From JBFAPK01 sp040676675 (lineage in GTDB: Bacteria > Actinomycetota > Actinomycetes > Mycobacteriales > Micromonosporaceae), in contig NZ_JBFAPK010000015.1 in NCBI RefSeq assembly GCF_040676675.1, positions 62,001-126,000 on the forward strand: 64,000 nucleotides of DNA, in the 5' to 3' direction. Each line of letters opens with the position of its first letter. Position 1 is the stretch's first letter. A model generated the notes under the pieces. The model worked only from the letters and a program-made list of their open reading frames with translations, did no database searches and was not told where the DNA came from. The position numbers were made by a program, and so were the translations under genes. Shown piece after piece: positions 25,588 through 33,718 of the stretch.

Positions 25588-25903
25588 CGGATCGGTTTCC
25601 GGTTTCGACTGTCGCGGTGACGCACCCGTCGTCTCTCGACCTCGGAGACGGGGGCGGGCGGTCGGGCGGTGGTTCGCGGGGCCTGTCCGGCGATGGGGGC
25701 TCGGTGTGCCGAGCGGGTACCCGCGTCGCGGCGCGACTAACGGCGCGTCCCCGCGTTCCCGCCCGATTCCGCCCCGCCCGCGCCCGGCGTGCCGCCTTCC
25801 CGACATATCGAAATTGCGGGGCGTCGCCCGAGTAGGCACCGTTTCGTCGTGAGGGGAGTCACCATCCGGGCGGCAGGAGTGGAGCGCCCCGCCGACCCCG
25901 TCC

Positions 25904-25909
25904 TAGCGT
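25904..25909 (+). promoter_or_regulatory. Likely -10 box of riboswitch/Rpf transcript
   Basis: TAGCGT at 25904-25909 predicts a transcript start near 25916, some 30 nt before the riboswitch core and 200 nt before the Rpf ATG. No clear -35 is visible. The gap from 25588 to here has no coding signal. Confidence 0.35.
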
Positions 25910-25945
25910 CGGTTGTTCCGCTTCCAGCGGATGCCCGCGCCGGTA

Positions 25946-26102
25946 CGCCGAGTCCTGCCGCCGGTCGGCGGGTCGAAGACGAACCACAGGCAGGAGCGGG
26001 GGACCCAGGTTCCTCGGCGCGCGGGAGCGCGCCTCTGGGGTGAAGCCGCCTTGGCGGCCGGGCGACCTCGGCCCGAACCCGACAGCTCACCTCGTAGGCG
26101 TG
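25946..26102 (+). promoter_or_regulatory. c-di-AMP riboswitch (ydaO/yuaA class)
   Basis: The leader of the Rpf gene carries the conserved ydaO blocks in order: CGCCGAGTCCTG, then GAGCGGGGGACCCA (25994-26007), GGGGTGAAGCC (26037 on), and the 3' block CCGAACCCGACAGCTCACC followed by TCGTAGGCG (26073-26100). Variable stems lie between them (for example GCCGCC-TTGGCGGC). The class binds cyclic di-AMP and usually switches genes off. In streptomycetes it controls wall-lytic genes including Rpf. It ends 13 nt before the ATG, over the ribosome site, so control of termination or translation are both possible. Confidence 0.92.
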
Positions 26103-26115
26103 GAGGGGGATACCC

Positions 26116-26790
26116 ATGGCTTTCAGCAGGTACACCGGGCGTCACCACGTCCAGCCGTCCCGCCGGCACCGCCGGATGGCCGCCGCCGTCGCGCTCTCCG
26201 GTGCCGCCGGGGTGGCCGCGCTGCTCGGCAGCGGTACGGCCGCCAGCGCCGCGTCGAGCGTGAACTGGGACGCCATCGCCCAGTGCGAGTCCAGCGGGAA
26301 CTGGCACATCAACACCGGCAACGGCTACTACGGGGGCCTGCAGTTCGCGCAGAGCACCTGGCAGGCGTACGGCGGAACGAAGTACGCGGCCCGCGCCGAC
26401 CTGGCCACCCGGGAGCAGCAGATCGCCGTGGCCGAGAAGGTCCTCGCGGGTCAGGGCATCGGCGCCTGGCCGGTCTGCGGTGCGCGGGCCGGCGCGTCGA
26501 CGCCGAGTCCGACGAGCACCACCTCGAAGCCGGCGAGCACCACCTCGAAGCCGGCCGGCACCGCGACGAAGCCGACGGGCGGCGCGTCCCACCGGGGCGG
26601 CTCGACCGGCGGCGGGTCCCACCCGGCCGCCGGGAAGGGCGGCTACACCGTCCGGCCCGGTGACACGCTCTCGGCGATCGCCGCGAAACACCACGTCCAG
26701 GGCGGCTGGCACGCGCTGTACGAGAAGAACAAGCGGGTCGTCGGCGCCGACCCGAACCTGATCCTCCCCGGGCAGCGACTCAGCCTCTGA
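26116..26790 (+). CDS. Resuscitation-promoting factor-like transglycosylase with LysM
   Basis: 224 residues. Signal peptide (about 1-46), Rpf domain (about 48-122) with VNWDAIAQCESSGNWHINTGNG (Glu58 catalytic, two cysteines), a linker with a 21-bp tandem duplication encoding STTSKPA, and a C-terminal LysM (about 176-223, YTVRPGDTLSAIAAKHH). It cleaves peptidoglycan glycan strands to aid spore or dormant-cell outgrowth and binds the wall through LysM. GGAGGGGG lies about 7 nt before the ATG. Expression is predicted to respond to c-di-AMP through the leader riboswitch. No gene symbol is given because several rpf paralogues are usual. Confidence 0.93.
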   Translation: MAFSRYTGRHHVQPSRRHRRMAAAVALSGAAGVAALLGSGTAASAASSVNWDAIAQCESSGNWHINTGNGYYGGLQFAQSTWQAYGGTKYAARADLATREQQIAVAEKVLAGQGIGAWPVCGARAGASTPSPTSTTSKPASTTSKPAGTATKPTGGASHRGGSTGGGSHPAAGKGGYTVRPGDTLSAIAAKHHVQGGWHALYEKNKRVVGADPNLILPGQRLSL

Positions 26791-26800
26791 CGCGTGGCGA

Positions 26801-26837
26801 CCGGGGCGCCCGCGGCGGTTCGCCGCGGGCGCCCCGG
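26801..26837. terminator. Bidirectional terminator between Rpf and 26851 gene
   Basis: CCGGGGCGCCCGCGG (26801-26815) pairs perfectly with 26823-26837 across a 7-nt loop whose ends can also pair. It lies 10 nt after the Rpf stop and 13 nt beyond the stop of the convergent gene, so it can serve both. Confidence 0.75.
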
Positions 26838-26850
26838 CGGCGCCGAACCG

Positions 26851-27567
26851 TCACTCGCCGTCGGGGAAGGCGTAGCTCGACGGCGGGTTGGCCTGCTGGG
26901 CCGGTGTGCCGTAGACGATCGCGACCTCGTCGTGCGCGTGCAGGACGATCCCCGCCGGGTCGCCCGCGTACGGCTTGCCGTTCACGTACGCCTGGAGCAC
27001 CTTGCCGTCGCCGGCCTTGAGCCCGCCGATCTGGTCGGCCGTGAGCGTCACCTGCCACTCGGTGAAGAACTGGCCGAGGCTGAAGTCGGCCTTCACCGGC
27101 GACTCGATGTGCAGCACGCCCGTGGTGTCGTGGGTGTGCAGGGGGCTGATCTGGCCGCCCGCGGCGTCGATGCCGACCTCGGCCGGTACCGTCACCGGCT
27201 GCCCGTTCGCGATCACGTCGAGGTGGGCGTGGATGTGCTCGGTCGTACCCTCGGTGCCGAGCATGGGCAGCCCGGCCGCGCGTACCTGGGCGCCGGCGTC
27301 CGCCGGCGCGTCCCACGGCGGCTGGTCCGTGCGGCCCTGGGCGGTGGCGAGCGGGGTGGCCGGGATCGCCGGCGGCGGGGCGGCGCTGCTCTTGCTCGGC
27401 TGGTGGAAGACCATCACCAGCGCCACGGCGAGCACCACCGCCGCGACAAAGCCGATCATGGTGCCGGTGAAGAGCCGCCGCCTGCGGCGCTCCTGCCGCC
27501 TGGCCCGCTCCATCGCCTTCCGGGCCGCTTCGGCGCGTTCCTGCCGGCTCCGGCTCCCGCTTGGCAT
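26851..27567 (-). CDS. Membrane-anchored His-rich extracytoplasmic protein, unknown function
   Basis: 238 residues. A very basic N-terminus (Arg-rich to residue 32) precedes one membrane helix (33-54), a Pro/Ala linker and an extracytoplasmic domain (about 95-235). That domain has three His clusters: TEHIHAHLDV, PLHTHDTTGVLHIES and VLHAHDEVAIV. The repeated H-x-H pattern on beta strands suggests metal binding or a jelly-roll fold. I do not recognise a named family. GGGAGG lies 8 nt before the ATG. It converges with the Rpf gene across a strong terminator. Confidence 0.75.
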   Translation of the reverse strand: MPSGSRSRQERAEAARKAMERARRQERRRRRLFTGTMIGFVAAVVLAVALVMVFHQPSKSSAAPPPAIPATPLATAQGRTDQPPWDAPADAGAQVRAAGLPMLGTEGTTEHIHAHLDVIANGQPVTVPAEVGIDAAGGQISPLHTHDTTGVLHIESPVKADFSLGQFFTEWQVTLTADQIGGLKAGDGKVLQAYVNGKPYAGDPAGIVLHAHDEVAIVYGTPAQQANPPSSYAFPDGE

Positions 27568-27681
27568 GCTCGCGTCCCTCCCGTACCTCCTCGCTCAGGG
27601 GCACCGGATCGGCGTCCCCGGCCATGCCCGCTGGCACGACGCACCCAAAGATGCGCTGGTCAGGTGGGAAAACGCGGAGAG

Positions 27682-27786
27682 TTACCTGGACGTTCGATGA
27701 GGGTCCCCGAGTAGGTCGTCGAGACCAATGATGAAGCGCGTGTCGGTGGGCGGTGGAGCCGCCCGGTCGCCGCGCTTCGGGCTCAT
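27682..27786 (-). pseudogene. Truncated RelE-like toxin remnant
   Basis: A 34-codon ORF starting MSPKRGDRAAPPP, the opening I associate with actinobacterial RelE/HigB-like toxins of about 110-140 residues. It then reads about 20 unrelated codons to a stop. Its ATG overlaps the stop of the preceding antitoxin-like frame (ATGA), the usual toxin-antitoxin coupling. The catalytic part is missing, so it is judged a decayed toxin. Family identity rests on recall of the N-terminal motif only. Confidence 0.4.
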
Positions 27787-28043
27787 CGCTGCTCTGTCGG
27801 GGGCTGGGCCGGCCCGAAGTCACCTTCGGGTTCCCGGCTGATCGCCTCCAGCAGCGCTGGGTCGCTGTACACCTCGGCGGTGTGCCGCCACTGGGACAGC
27901 AATACGGCAATCGGGGTCAGGTTGTCCAGGGAGGCGGCGCCCTGAGCGACCGTCACCAACTCGGACAGGAGCTGATCGACGTCCGCTCCGAAGCCCGCTA
28001 CCGCTCCCGGTCGGTGGAGCGTCAGTACGGCGCAACCGGGACG
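27783..28043 (-). pseudogene. Antitoxin-like gene remnant lacking its start
   Basis: An 86-codon open frame on the minus strand that follows an in-frame TAG and has no ATG/GTG near its 5' end. The readable part, TPIAVLLSQWRHTAEVYSDP followed by ALLEAI, resembles the C-terminal half of Phd/YefM-type antitoxins, with an acidic Pro-rich tail. It overlaps the toxin remnant by 4 nt. Missing N-terminus plus truncated partner indicate a dead toxin-antitoxin module. The rest of the gap 27568-28139 shows nothing more that I can support. Confidence 0.4.
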
Positions 28044-28139
28044 CTAGTCCGCGCTGGTAGAAGTTCCGATCGACAAACGTCAAATCGGTACCGCCCCGGC
28101 CTCCGGCCGGCCGCGGCTCGGCTTGGAAGGTCGTGAGGA

Positions 28140-29372
28140 ATGAGGCTGTGGAGAGGGATCGCCGCCGTCGCGGTGGCGGCGGCGGTTCTCGGCATACCGG
28201 CGGCGGCGTCGGCGGCCGAGGCCACGGGGCCGGCGACGGGGGCCGAACCCGCCGCCCCCGGGGCGGTGCCACTGGCGACGACGATCCCCGGTATCGACGT
28301 CTCCGCGTACCAGAACCCGATCAACTGGACCTCGGTCAGGAACTCCGGCCAGGCCTTCGCCATCGTGAAGGCGACCGAGTCGACCACGTACACGAGCAGC
28401 CGCTTCGCCATCGACTACGCCCAGGCGGCCAGCGTCGGGATGATCCGTGGCGCGTACCACTTCGCCCGGCCCGACAGCGGCGCGAACGACGCGCTGCTGG
28501 AGGCGCGGTACTTCGTCGGGGTGGCGGGCACCTTCGGCACCCCGGGCGAGCTGCCGCCGGCGCTCGACCTGGAGGCGAACGCCGGGCTCTCGGTCAGCCA
28601 GCTGCAGAACTGGGTGCAGACCTGGCTCGACGAGGTCGAGCGGCTGACCGGCCGGGTACCGATGATCTACACGAACGTCAGCAACTGGAAGAACTGGATG
28701 GGCAACAGCACCGCGTTCGCCCGGTACCCGCTCTGGATCGCCCAGTACGGGGTCAGCGCGCCGAGCCGGATCGGCGGCTGGAGCTCGTACACCTTCTGGC
28801 AGTACACCGACACGGCGTCGGTACCGGGCATCGCCGGCAACGTCGACGGCGACCGCTTCAACGGCAGCAGCGCCGACCTGCTCGCGCTGGCCCGGGGCGG
28901 CGGCGCCGGCCCGTGCGGGCTGGTCACCCTGAACCGCACCGCCTACCCCGACCTCCGGCAGGGCGGCACCGACACCGACGCGGTCTGCGCCGTGCAGACC
29001 CTGCTGCGCGGCGCGGGCCAGACCGTGCCGCTGGACGGCAACTTCGACACCGGCACGGCCGCGGCGGTCAGCGCCTTCCAGGGTGCCAACGGCGTGTACG
29101 GCGGCGCCACCGGCGTGGTCGACCGGTGGACCTGGACGGCGTTGCTGGCACACGGCGCCAGCTACCCGACCCTGCGCTCCGGCAGCAGCGGCGAGGCCGT
29201 GGTCCGGCTGCAACGGGCCCTCACCGCCGCGCTCGGCGTCGCCCTGGACCAGGACGGCATCTTCGGGCCGGCCACCACGGCCGCGGTCAAGAGCTACCAG
29301 ACGTCGTACTCGCCGCCGTCGGACGGCATCGTCGGCGACGGTACCTGGGGCCACCTCAGACAGGGCCGCTGA
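28140..29372 (+). CDS. Secreted GH25 lysozyme with two peptidoglycan-binding domains
   Basis: 410 residues. Signal peptide (about 1-26), GH25 muramidase domain (about 48-255) opening IPGIDVSAYQNPINW (Asp53), with FAIVKATEST, GAYHFARP, PALDLEAN and GRVPMIYTN, the strand pattern and acidic residues of the family. Two PG_binding_1-type repeats follow (about 275-340 and 345-410, each ending in a D/G-rich FGPAT-like turn). It hydrolyses MurNAc-GlcNAc bonds, probably during growth or against competitors. A weak GGAAGG lies 13 nt before the ATG. It belongs with the neighbouring Ldt and Rpf genes as a wall-enzyme group. Confidence 0.92.
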   Translation: MRLWRGIAAVAVAAAVLGIPAAASAAEATGPATGAEPAAPGAVPLATTIPGIDVSAYQNPINWTSVRNSGQAFAIVKATESTTYTSSRFAIDYAQAASVGMIRGAYHFARPDSGANDALLEARYFVGVAGTFGTPGELPPALDLEANAGLSVSQLQNWVQTWLDEVERLTGRVPMIYTNVSNWKNWMGNSTAFARYPLWIAQYGVSAPSRIGGWSSYTFWQYTDTASVPGIAGNVDGDRFNGSSADLLALARGGGAGPCGLVTLNRTAYPDLRQGGTDTDAVCAVQTLLRGAGQTVPLDGNFDTGTAAAVSAFQGANGVYGGATGVVDRWTWTALLAHGASYPTLRSGSSGEAVVRLQRALTAALGVALDQDGIFGPATTAAVKSYQTSYSPPSDGIVGDGTWGHLRQGR

Positions 29373-29408
29373 ACCCCTCGTCGGCGCGGGCCGCTCTGGT
29401 AAATTTTT

Positions 29409-29439
29409 TGCAATCTATGCCGGCATATTGAAGATTGCA
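29409..29439 (+). promoter_or_regulatory. Nested palindrome operator upstream of sialidase
   Basis: TGCAATCT (29409-29416) and AGATTGCA (29432-29439) are inverted arms enclosing the perfect 12-bp palindrome TATGCCGGCATA (29416-29427). The site lies in an AT-rich island between the lysozyme stop and the sialidase GTG, 38 nt before it. This is the shape of a dimeric repressor site, or paired sites. Confidence 0.5.
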
Positions 29440-29476
29440 GCCGGACGGCCCGCCCACCGACATCTTGGAGACAGCG

Positions 29477-31294
29477 GTGCGGAAGTCACTTTCGAGGATG
29501 CGGGCGCTGGTGCCGCTCCTCGCCCTCGTGGTCGGTTCGAGCCTGGTCGCCCCGGCGGCGCCGGCCGCCGCGGCGAACCTGGAGGGGAAGTACATCCTCA
29601 AACCCGACACGTACGGCTACAAGTGTTACCGCATCCCGGCGCTGGTGAAGGCGAAGGACGGCAGCCTGCTGCTCTTCGCCGAGGGGCGCAAGCCCAGCTG
29701 CGGGGACACCGGTACGCACGACGTGGTGATGGTCCGCTCCACCGACCGGGGACAGACCTGGTCCGCGCCGATCGCGGTGCACCAGGGCGTCGACACCACC
29801 GCGCACAACCCGGTACCGATGGTGGACGCCGCCACCGGTCGGGTGGTGCTGCTGACCACGCGCGCCTACCGGACGGTCTGGCGGCAGTACAGCATGGACA
29901 ACGGAAAGAGCTGGACCACGCCCGAGGAGATCACCGGGAGTGTGAAGCTCCCGACCTGGCAGGGGTACGCCACCGGCCCCTCGCACGGGATCCAGCTGAC
30001 CCGCGGCGCGCACGCCGGCCGGCTCGTCGCCGGCACCAACTACACCGCGTCCGACGGGCGGCGCGGCGGCGCCCTCGTCTACAGCGACAACGGCGGGCTG
30101 GACTGGCACCTCGGCGCCTACGACGACGGCGCCTACCCGGACCTGAGGGTGCAGGAACTCTCCGTCTTCGAGCGCCCGGACGGCTCGATCTTCGCGTTCG
30201 CCCGCGACGAGGGCGGTCCCAACGCCGCCACGGTCGCCTCGGCCGTCTCCACCGACGGCGGGCTCACCTTCTCCACCGGCTTCCGCGCCGGTGCCGCCGA
30301 GTCGAGCCTCGCGGTGCCGACCGTCCAGGCGTCCACGCTGGAACTGCGCGCCACCGACAGGGGCGCCCGGTACAACCGGGTCCTGCTCGCCGCGCCCACC
30401 CGGCAGGGTGAGACCCGGGAGAACATGACGATCCGCTCCACCTTCAAGGGCGGCAACGAGTGGGTCGACCCGAGCGGGGGGACGGTGATCTACTCCGGGA
30501 TGTCGGCCTACACCGACATGACGCTGGTGGACGCCAACACCGTCGCGCTCGCGTACGAGCGGGCGGCCTCCTGGTCGCACGGGTACATCTGGTTCACCAC
30601 CTTCACCGAGGCGGACCTGGGGCTGCCGGACGCGGCGTCGGTCGGCAAGCCGACCACCCCGGACTCGTCCCCGAACGACCTCGACGCGTACGTGCACGGC
30701 GGCGCGCGGCCGGTCACCGGCCGGTTCGGCAGCGCCCTCTCGCTGGACGGCACCGACGACCACGTACGCCTGCCGTTCGCCGAGGACCTGGCGGTCAGCA
30801 GCGGTGACTTCACCTGGTCCGGCTGGTTCAACTACGGCGCGAGCACGGCGACGCAGGCGCTGGTGTGGGCGTACAACCAGGGCGACGTCTACTCCCAGCT
30901 CTGGTTCCGCGCCGAGCCGGCCAACGGTCTGCTGCGGGCCTGGGCGCAGAGCGGCGAGACGCACTTCTCCGTCGCCACCACGAAGGCCTACAACGACCAG
31001 AGGTGGCACCACTTCGCGCTGGTCCGGTCGGGCGACACCCTGGCGATCTACGTGGACGGGGCGTCGGCCGGGTCCGCCGCCGTCGCCGGGCTCGGCTCGG
31101 TGAGCCCGAAGCGTCCGTTCGAGATCCACCTGGGGCAGCGGCTCGACGGCGCGCAGCGGCTGCGCGGCTCGCTGGACGACGTACGGCTCTACGACCGGGC
31201 GCTGACCGGCGCGGAGATCGGCCAGCTCTACTCCTCGAACGTCGCCCTCCCCGACGGCCTGCTGATCCGGCTCCCACTGGACACGGTGGGCTGA
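29477..31294 (+). CDS. Secreted exo-alpha-sialidase with LamG-like domain
   Basis: 605 residues. Signal peptide (about 1-34), then a sialidase domain (about 36-400) with the F/YRIP arginine motif CYRIPALV near residue 50 and Asp-boxes STDRGQTWSA, SMDNGKSWTT, SDNGGLDWHL and STDGGLTFST. A concanavalin/LamG-like domain (about 425-590, LSLDGTDDHVRLP ... GSLDDVRLYDRAL) probably binds the glycan. It should remove terminal sialic acids outside the cell. GTG start with GGAG 6 nt upstream, behind the nested palindrome. It ends 1 nt before a 70-nt palindromic terminator shared with the convergent MMPL gene. Unlike the sialidase at 3297 it has a clear RIP motif. Confidence 0.92.
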   Translation: MRKSLSRMRALVPLLALVVGSSLVAPAAPAAAANLEGKYILKPDTYGYKCYRIPALVKAKDGSLLLFAEGRKPSCGDTGTHDVVMVRSTDRGQTWSAPIAVHQGVDTTAHNPVPMVDAATGRVVLLTTRAYRTVWRQYSMDNGKSWTTPEEITGSVKLPTWQGYATGPSHGIQLTRGAHAGRLVAGTNYTASDGRRGGALVYSDNGGLDWHLGAYDDGAYPDLRVQELSVFERPDGSIFAFARDEGGPNAATVASAVSTDGGLTFSTGFRAGAAESSLAVPTVQASTLELRATDRGARYNRVLLAAPTRQGETRENMTIRSTFKGGNEWVDPSGGTVIYSGMSAYTDMTLVDANTVALAYERAASWSHGYIWFTTFTEADLGLPDAASVGKPTTPDSSPNDLDAYVHGGARPVTGRFGSALSLDGTDDHVRLPFAEDLAVSSGDFTWSGWFNYGASTATQALVWAYNQGDVYSQLWFRAEPANGLLRAWAQSGETHFSVATTKAYNDQRWHHFALVRSGDTLAIYVDGASAGSAAVAGLGSVSPKRPFEIHLGQRLDGAQRLRGSLDDVRLYDRALTGAEIGQLYSSNVALPDGLLIRLPLDTVG

Positions 31295-31364
31295 CCCCGT
31301 CGATCTAGGGCAAATCCTTGCTAATGGATATCCACTAGCAAGGATTTGCCCTAGATCGACGGGG
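31295..31364. terminator. 70-nt near-perfect palindrome, bidirectional terminator
   Basis: A 29-bp perfect stem (31295-31323 with 31336-31364) surrounds a 12-nt centre that is itself palindromic (TGGATATCCA), so only one base pair (31324/31335) mismatches. It starts directly after the sialidase TGA. The MMPL stop codon TAG and its last codons lie inside the right arm. The left arm carries TAGGGCAAATCCTTGC. Confidence 0.9.
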
Positions 31365-33489
31365 CGAGCGGCGCCGGTACGGGTTCGGGCGCGGCCGGCG
31401 CGGACGCGCGCGGGACCAGCAGCAGGCGGGCGAGCCAGCCCGGCAGCCACCAGTTCCAGCGGCCGAGGAGCGACACCGTGGCCGGTACCAGCAGCGAACG
31501 CACCACCGTGGCGTCGAGCAGGATGCCCGCGCCCAGCCCGGTCGCCAGGATCTTGATGTCGGTGCTCGGCGCGGTCGACAGCGAGACGAACGAGAGGAAG
31601 AGGATCAGCGCGGCGCTGGTGACCAGCCGCCCGGTACGGCCGATCCCCTCGACGATGGCGGCGCGGGTGTCGCCGGTGCGGTCGTACTCCTCCCGCATCC
31701 GGGCGAGGATGAAGACCTCGTAGTCCATGGAGAGGCCGTAGAGGAACGCGAAGCCCATCAGCGGCACCCAGAAGGTGATCGCGCCGGTGGCGGGGATGTC
31801 CCAGAGCAGGCGCGAGCCGTATCCGTCCTGCCAGACCAGCACCAGCACCCCGTAGCTGGCCGCCAGGGAGAGCAGGTTCAGCAGCACCGCCTTCAGCGCC
31901 AGCAGCACCGAGCGGAATGCCCGGGTCAGCAGCACGAACGTGATCAGTCCGATCACGGCGAGGAGCAGCGGAAACGGCCCGTACAGCGCCTCCTCGGCGT
32001 CCATCGAGAGCACGCCGAACCCGCCGACGCGCGCCCCGGGCAGCGCCCGCACCGCGTCGCGTACCCGGGTGATGGTGGCCTTGCCGGCGTCGCTGCTCGC
32101 CTCGTCGCTCGGGAGCACGACCAGCAGCCGGGTGTTCCCGCGGTGCCAGCCGGGGCCGGCCGGGGCGAGGCTCGCGTACGCGCCGGGCAGGTCGTCCAGC
32201 GCCGCCGGGCGCGGGGCGTCCGCGGGGACCAGCACCTCGATCGGGGTGAGCACGCCCCCGGGTACGCCCGCCCGGGTCAGCTCGGCCAGCCCGGCCGCGG
32301 CGGCCGGCGGGGCCGACCGGGCGAGCGCGTCGCTCCGCGCGTCGCCGAGGTCGATCCGCGCGGCCGAGACCGCCAGGGCCCCGAGGACCAGCAGCGCACC
32401 GCCGGCGGCGAGCCAGCGGGCGCGGACCACCCCGCCCGCCCAGGCGCTCCAGCCGCGGCCGACCGTGCCGGAGCGGCGGAGCCGGGGCACGTCGACCCGG
32501 TGCCCGACCGTGGCCAGCAGCACCGGGAGCAGGGTGAGGGTGACCAGCACGCTGATCACGGGTACGAGCATGCCGCCGTAGCCGACGCTGCGCAGGAACG
32601 GTACGGGCAGCAGCACCAGGGCGATCAGTCCGATCGCGACGGTGACACCGCTGAACAGCACGGCCCGACCGGCGCTGGCCATGGCCCGGTGCACCGCCTC
32701 GTCGCCGTGGTGGCCGTGCGCCCGCTCCTCGCGCCAGCGGGTGACCAGCAGCAGCGAGTAGTCGATGGCGACGCCGAGGCCGATCAGCGCCGCCAGGAAC
32801 TGGACGATGAAGCTGACGTCGGCGATGCCGGTGAGGCCGAGCACGACCAGGAACGTGGTGAGGATCGAGACGGCCGCCACCAGCAGCGGTACCAGGGCCA
32901 GCAGCGAGCCGAAGACGAAGGCCAGCACCACGAGCGCGCCGAGACCGCCGATCAGCGTCTCGGCCAGCACGCCGGTGCCGGTGCCGGTGTCGTGCGCCGC
33001 GGCGAGTTCGTTCAGGCCGGTGACGTGCACGGTCGCGCCCGGCGGCAGCGCCGGTGTCATGGCCCGGGTGAGCCGCTCGCCGTAGTCGCCGCCGCCCGCG
33101 CCGGGAGGTGGCGGGAAGACGAGCCCGAAGACGGTACGCCCGTCGGTGCCGACGAACCGGCGGTCGCCCGTACCGGGGTAGGAGACGACCCGCAGCCGGG
33201 GGTCGAGCGCCGCCGCCGCGTCGAAGGCCCGGGCCAGCGCCGGGTCGTCGACGCCGGCGCCGGCGGGCAGCACCACGACCGGGACCAGCGGGTACGTGGT
33301 CGCGCCGGTGCCGTACTCGGCCAGGATCGCGTCGTTCGCCTCCTGGGCGGCGGTGCTCGGGAACGAGAACTCCTGGGTCAGCTCTCCCGACAGCCGCCCC
33401 GCGGCGGCCCCGCCGGCGAGGAAGAGCACGAGCCAGGACAGGACGACGGCGAGCTTGTGCCGCAGTACGAAGTGGGAGAAGCGGAGCAT
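31351..33489 (-). CDS. MMPL-family RND transporter
   Basis: 712 residues with the MMPL layout: one N-terminal helix (about 10-32), an extracytoplasmic domain (about 35-175), a five-helix bundle (about 180-350, with GLGVAIDYSLLLVTRWREE), a second extracytoplasmic domain (about 390-500) and a second bundle (about 510-680, with FLYGLSMDYEVFILARMREE). The paired GxxxDY motifs carry the proton-relay Asp residues. It exports lipids or hydrophobic compounds using the proton gradient. Of two adjacent ATGs, the second sits 5 nt after AGGAG and was chosen. Its last codons are encoded in the palindromic terminator. It is divergent from a histidine kinase/response regulator pair that may control it. Confidence 0.93.
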   Translation of the reverse strand: MLRFSHFVLRHKLAVVLSWLVLFLAGGAAAGRLSGELTQEFSFPSTAAQEANDAILAEYGTGATTYPLVPVVVLPAGAGVDDPALARAFDAAAALDPRLRVVSYPGTGDRRFVGTDGRTVFGLVFPPPPGAGGGDYGERLTRAMTPALPPGATVHVTGLNELAAAHDTGTGTGVLAETLIGGLGALVVLAFVFGSLLALVPLLVAAVSILTTFLVVLGLTGIADVSFIVQFLAALIGLGVAIDYSLLLVTRWREERAHGHHGDEAVHRAMASAGRAVLFSGVTVAIGLIALVLLPVPFLRSVGYGGMLVPVISVLVTLTLLPVLLATVGHRVDVPRLRRSGTVGRGWSAWAGGVVRARWLAAGGALLVLGALAVSAARIDLGDARSDALARSAPPAAAAGLAELTRAGVPGGVLTPIEVLVPADAPRPAALDDLPGAYASLAPAGPGWHRGNTRLLVVLPSDEASSDAGKATITRVRDAVRALPGARVGGFGVLSMDAEEALYGPFPLLLAVIGLITFVLLTRAFRSVLLALKAVLLNLLSLAASYGVLVLVWQDGYGSRLLWDIPATGAITFWVPLMGFAFLYGLSMDYEVFILARMREEYDRTGDTRAAIVEGIGRTGRLVTSAALILFLSFVSLSTAPSTDIKILATGLGAGILLDATVVRSLLVPATVSLLGRWNWWLPGWLARLLLVPRASAPAAPEPVPAPLAPSI

Positions 33490-33706
33490 CATCTCTCCTG
33501 TCGGTCGGACATCCCTGGCGGCCGTACGACGCGCGCCGCGCCGCTGCCGTCCGGGTCCCGACGATGCCCGCCCCGGGGGTGCCGGCGCGTCGGGCCGGGG
33601 AAGGCAGTTCGGGCTGCCGCGCGGGGAGCAGGGCGGCGGAAACTACATCCCCGGCGGTAGCGGCGCCTACGACCTGCGCGGGACGCGCGGGCGGGCGGCG
33701 TTCGTC

Positions 33707-33712
33707 TACCGT
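33707..33712 (+). promoter_or_regulatory. -10 box for leaderless histidine kinase gene
   Basis: TACCGT ends 6 nt before the histidine kinase ATG, and no Shine-Dalgarno sequence is present. This supports a leaderless transcript and the ATG at 33719. Confidence 0.45.
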
Positions 33713-33718
33713 TCGACC

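Noticed and set aside
26520..26575. 21-bp direct repeat as a mobile or regulatory element
   Set aside because: It lies in frame in the Rpf linker and encodes STTSKPA repeats; ordinary linker expansion.
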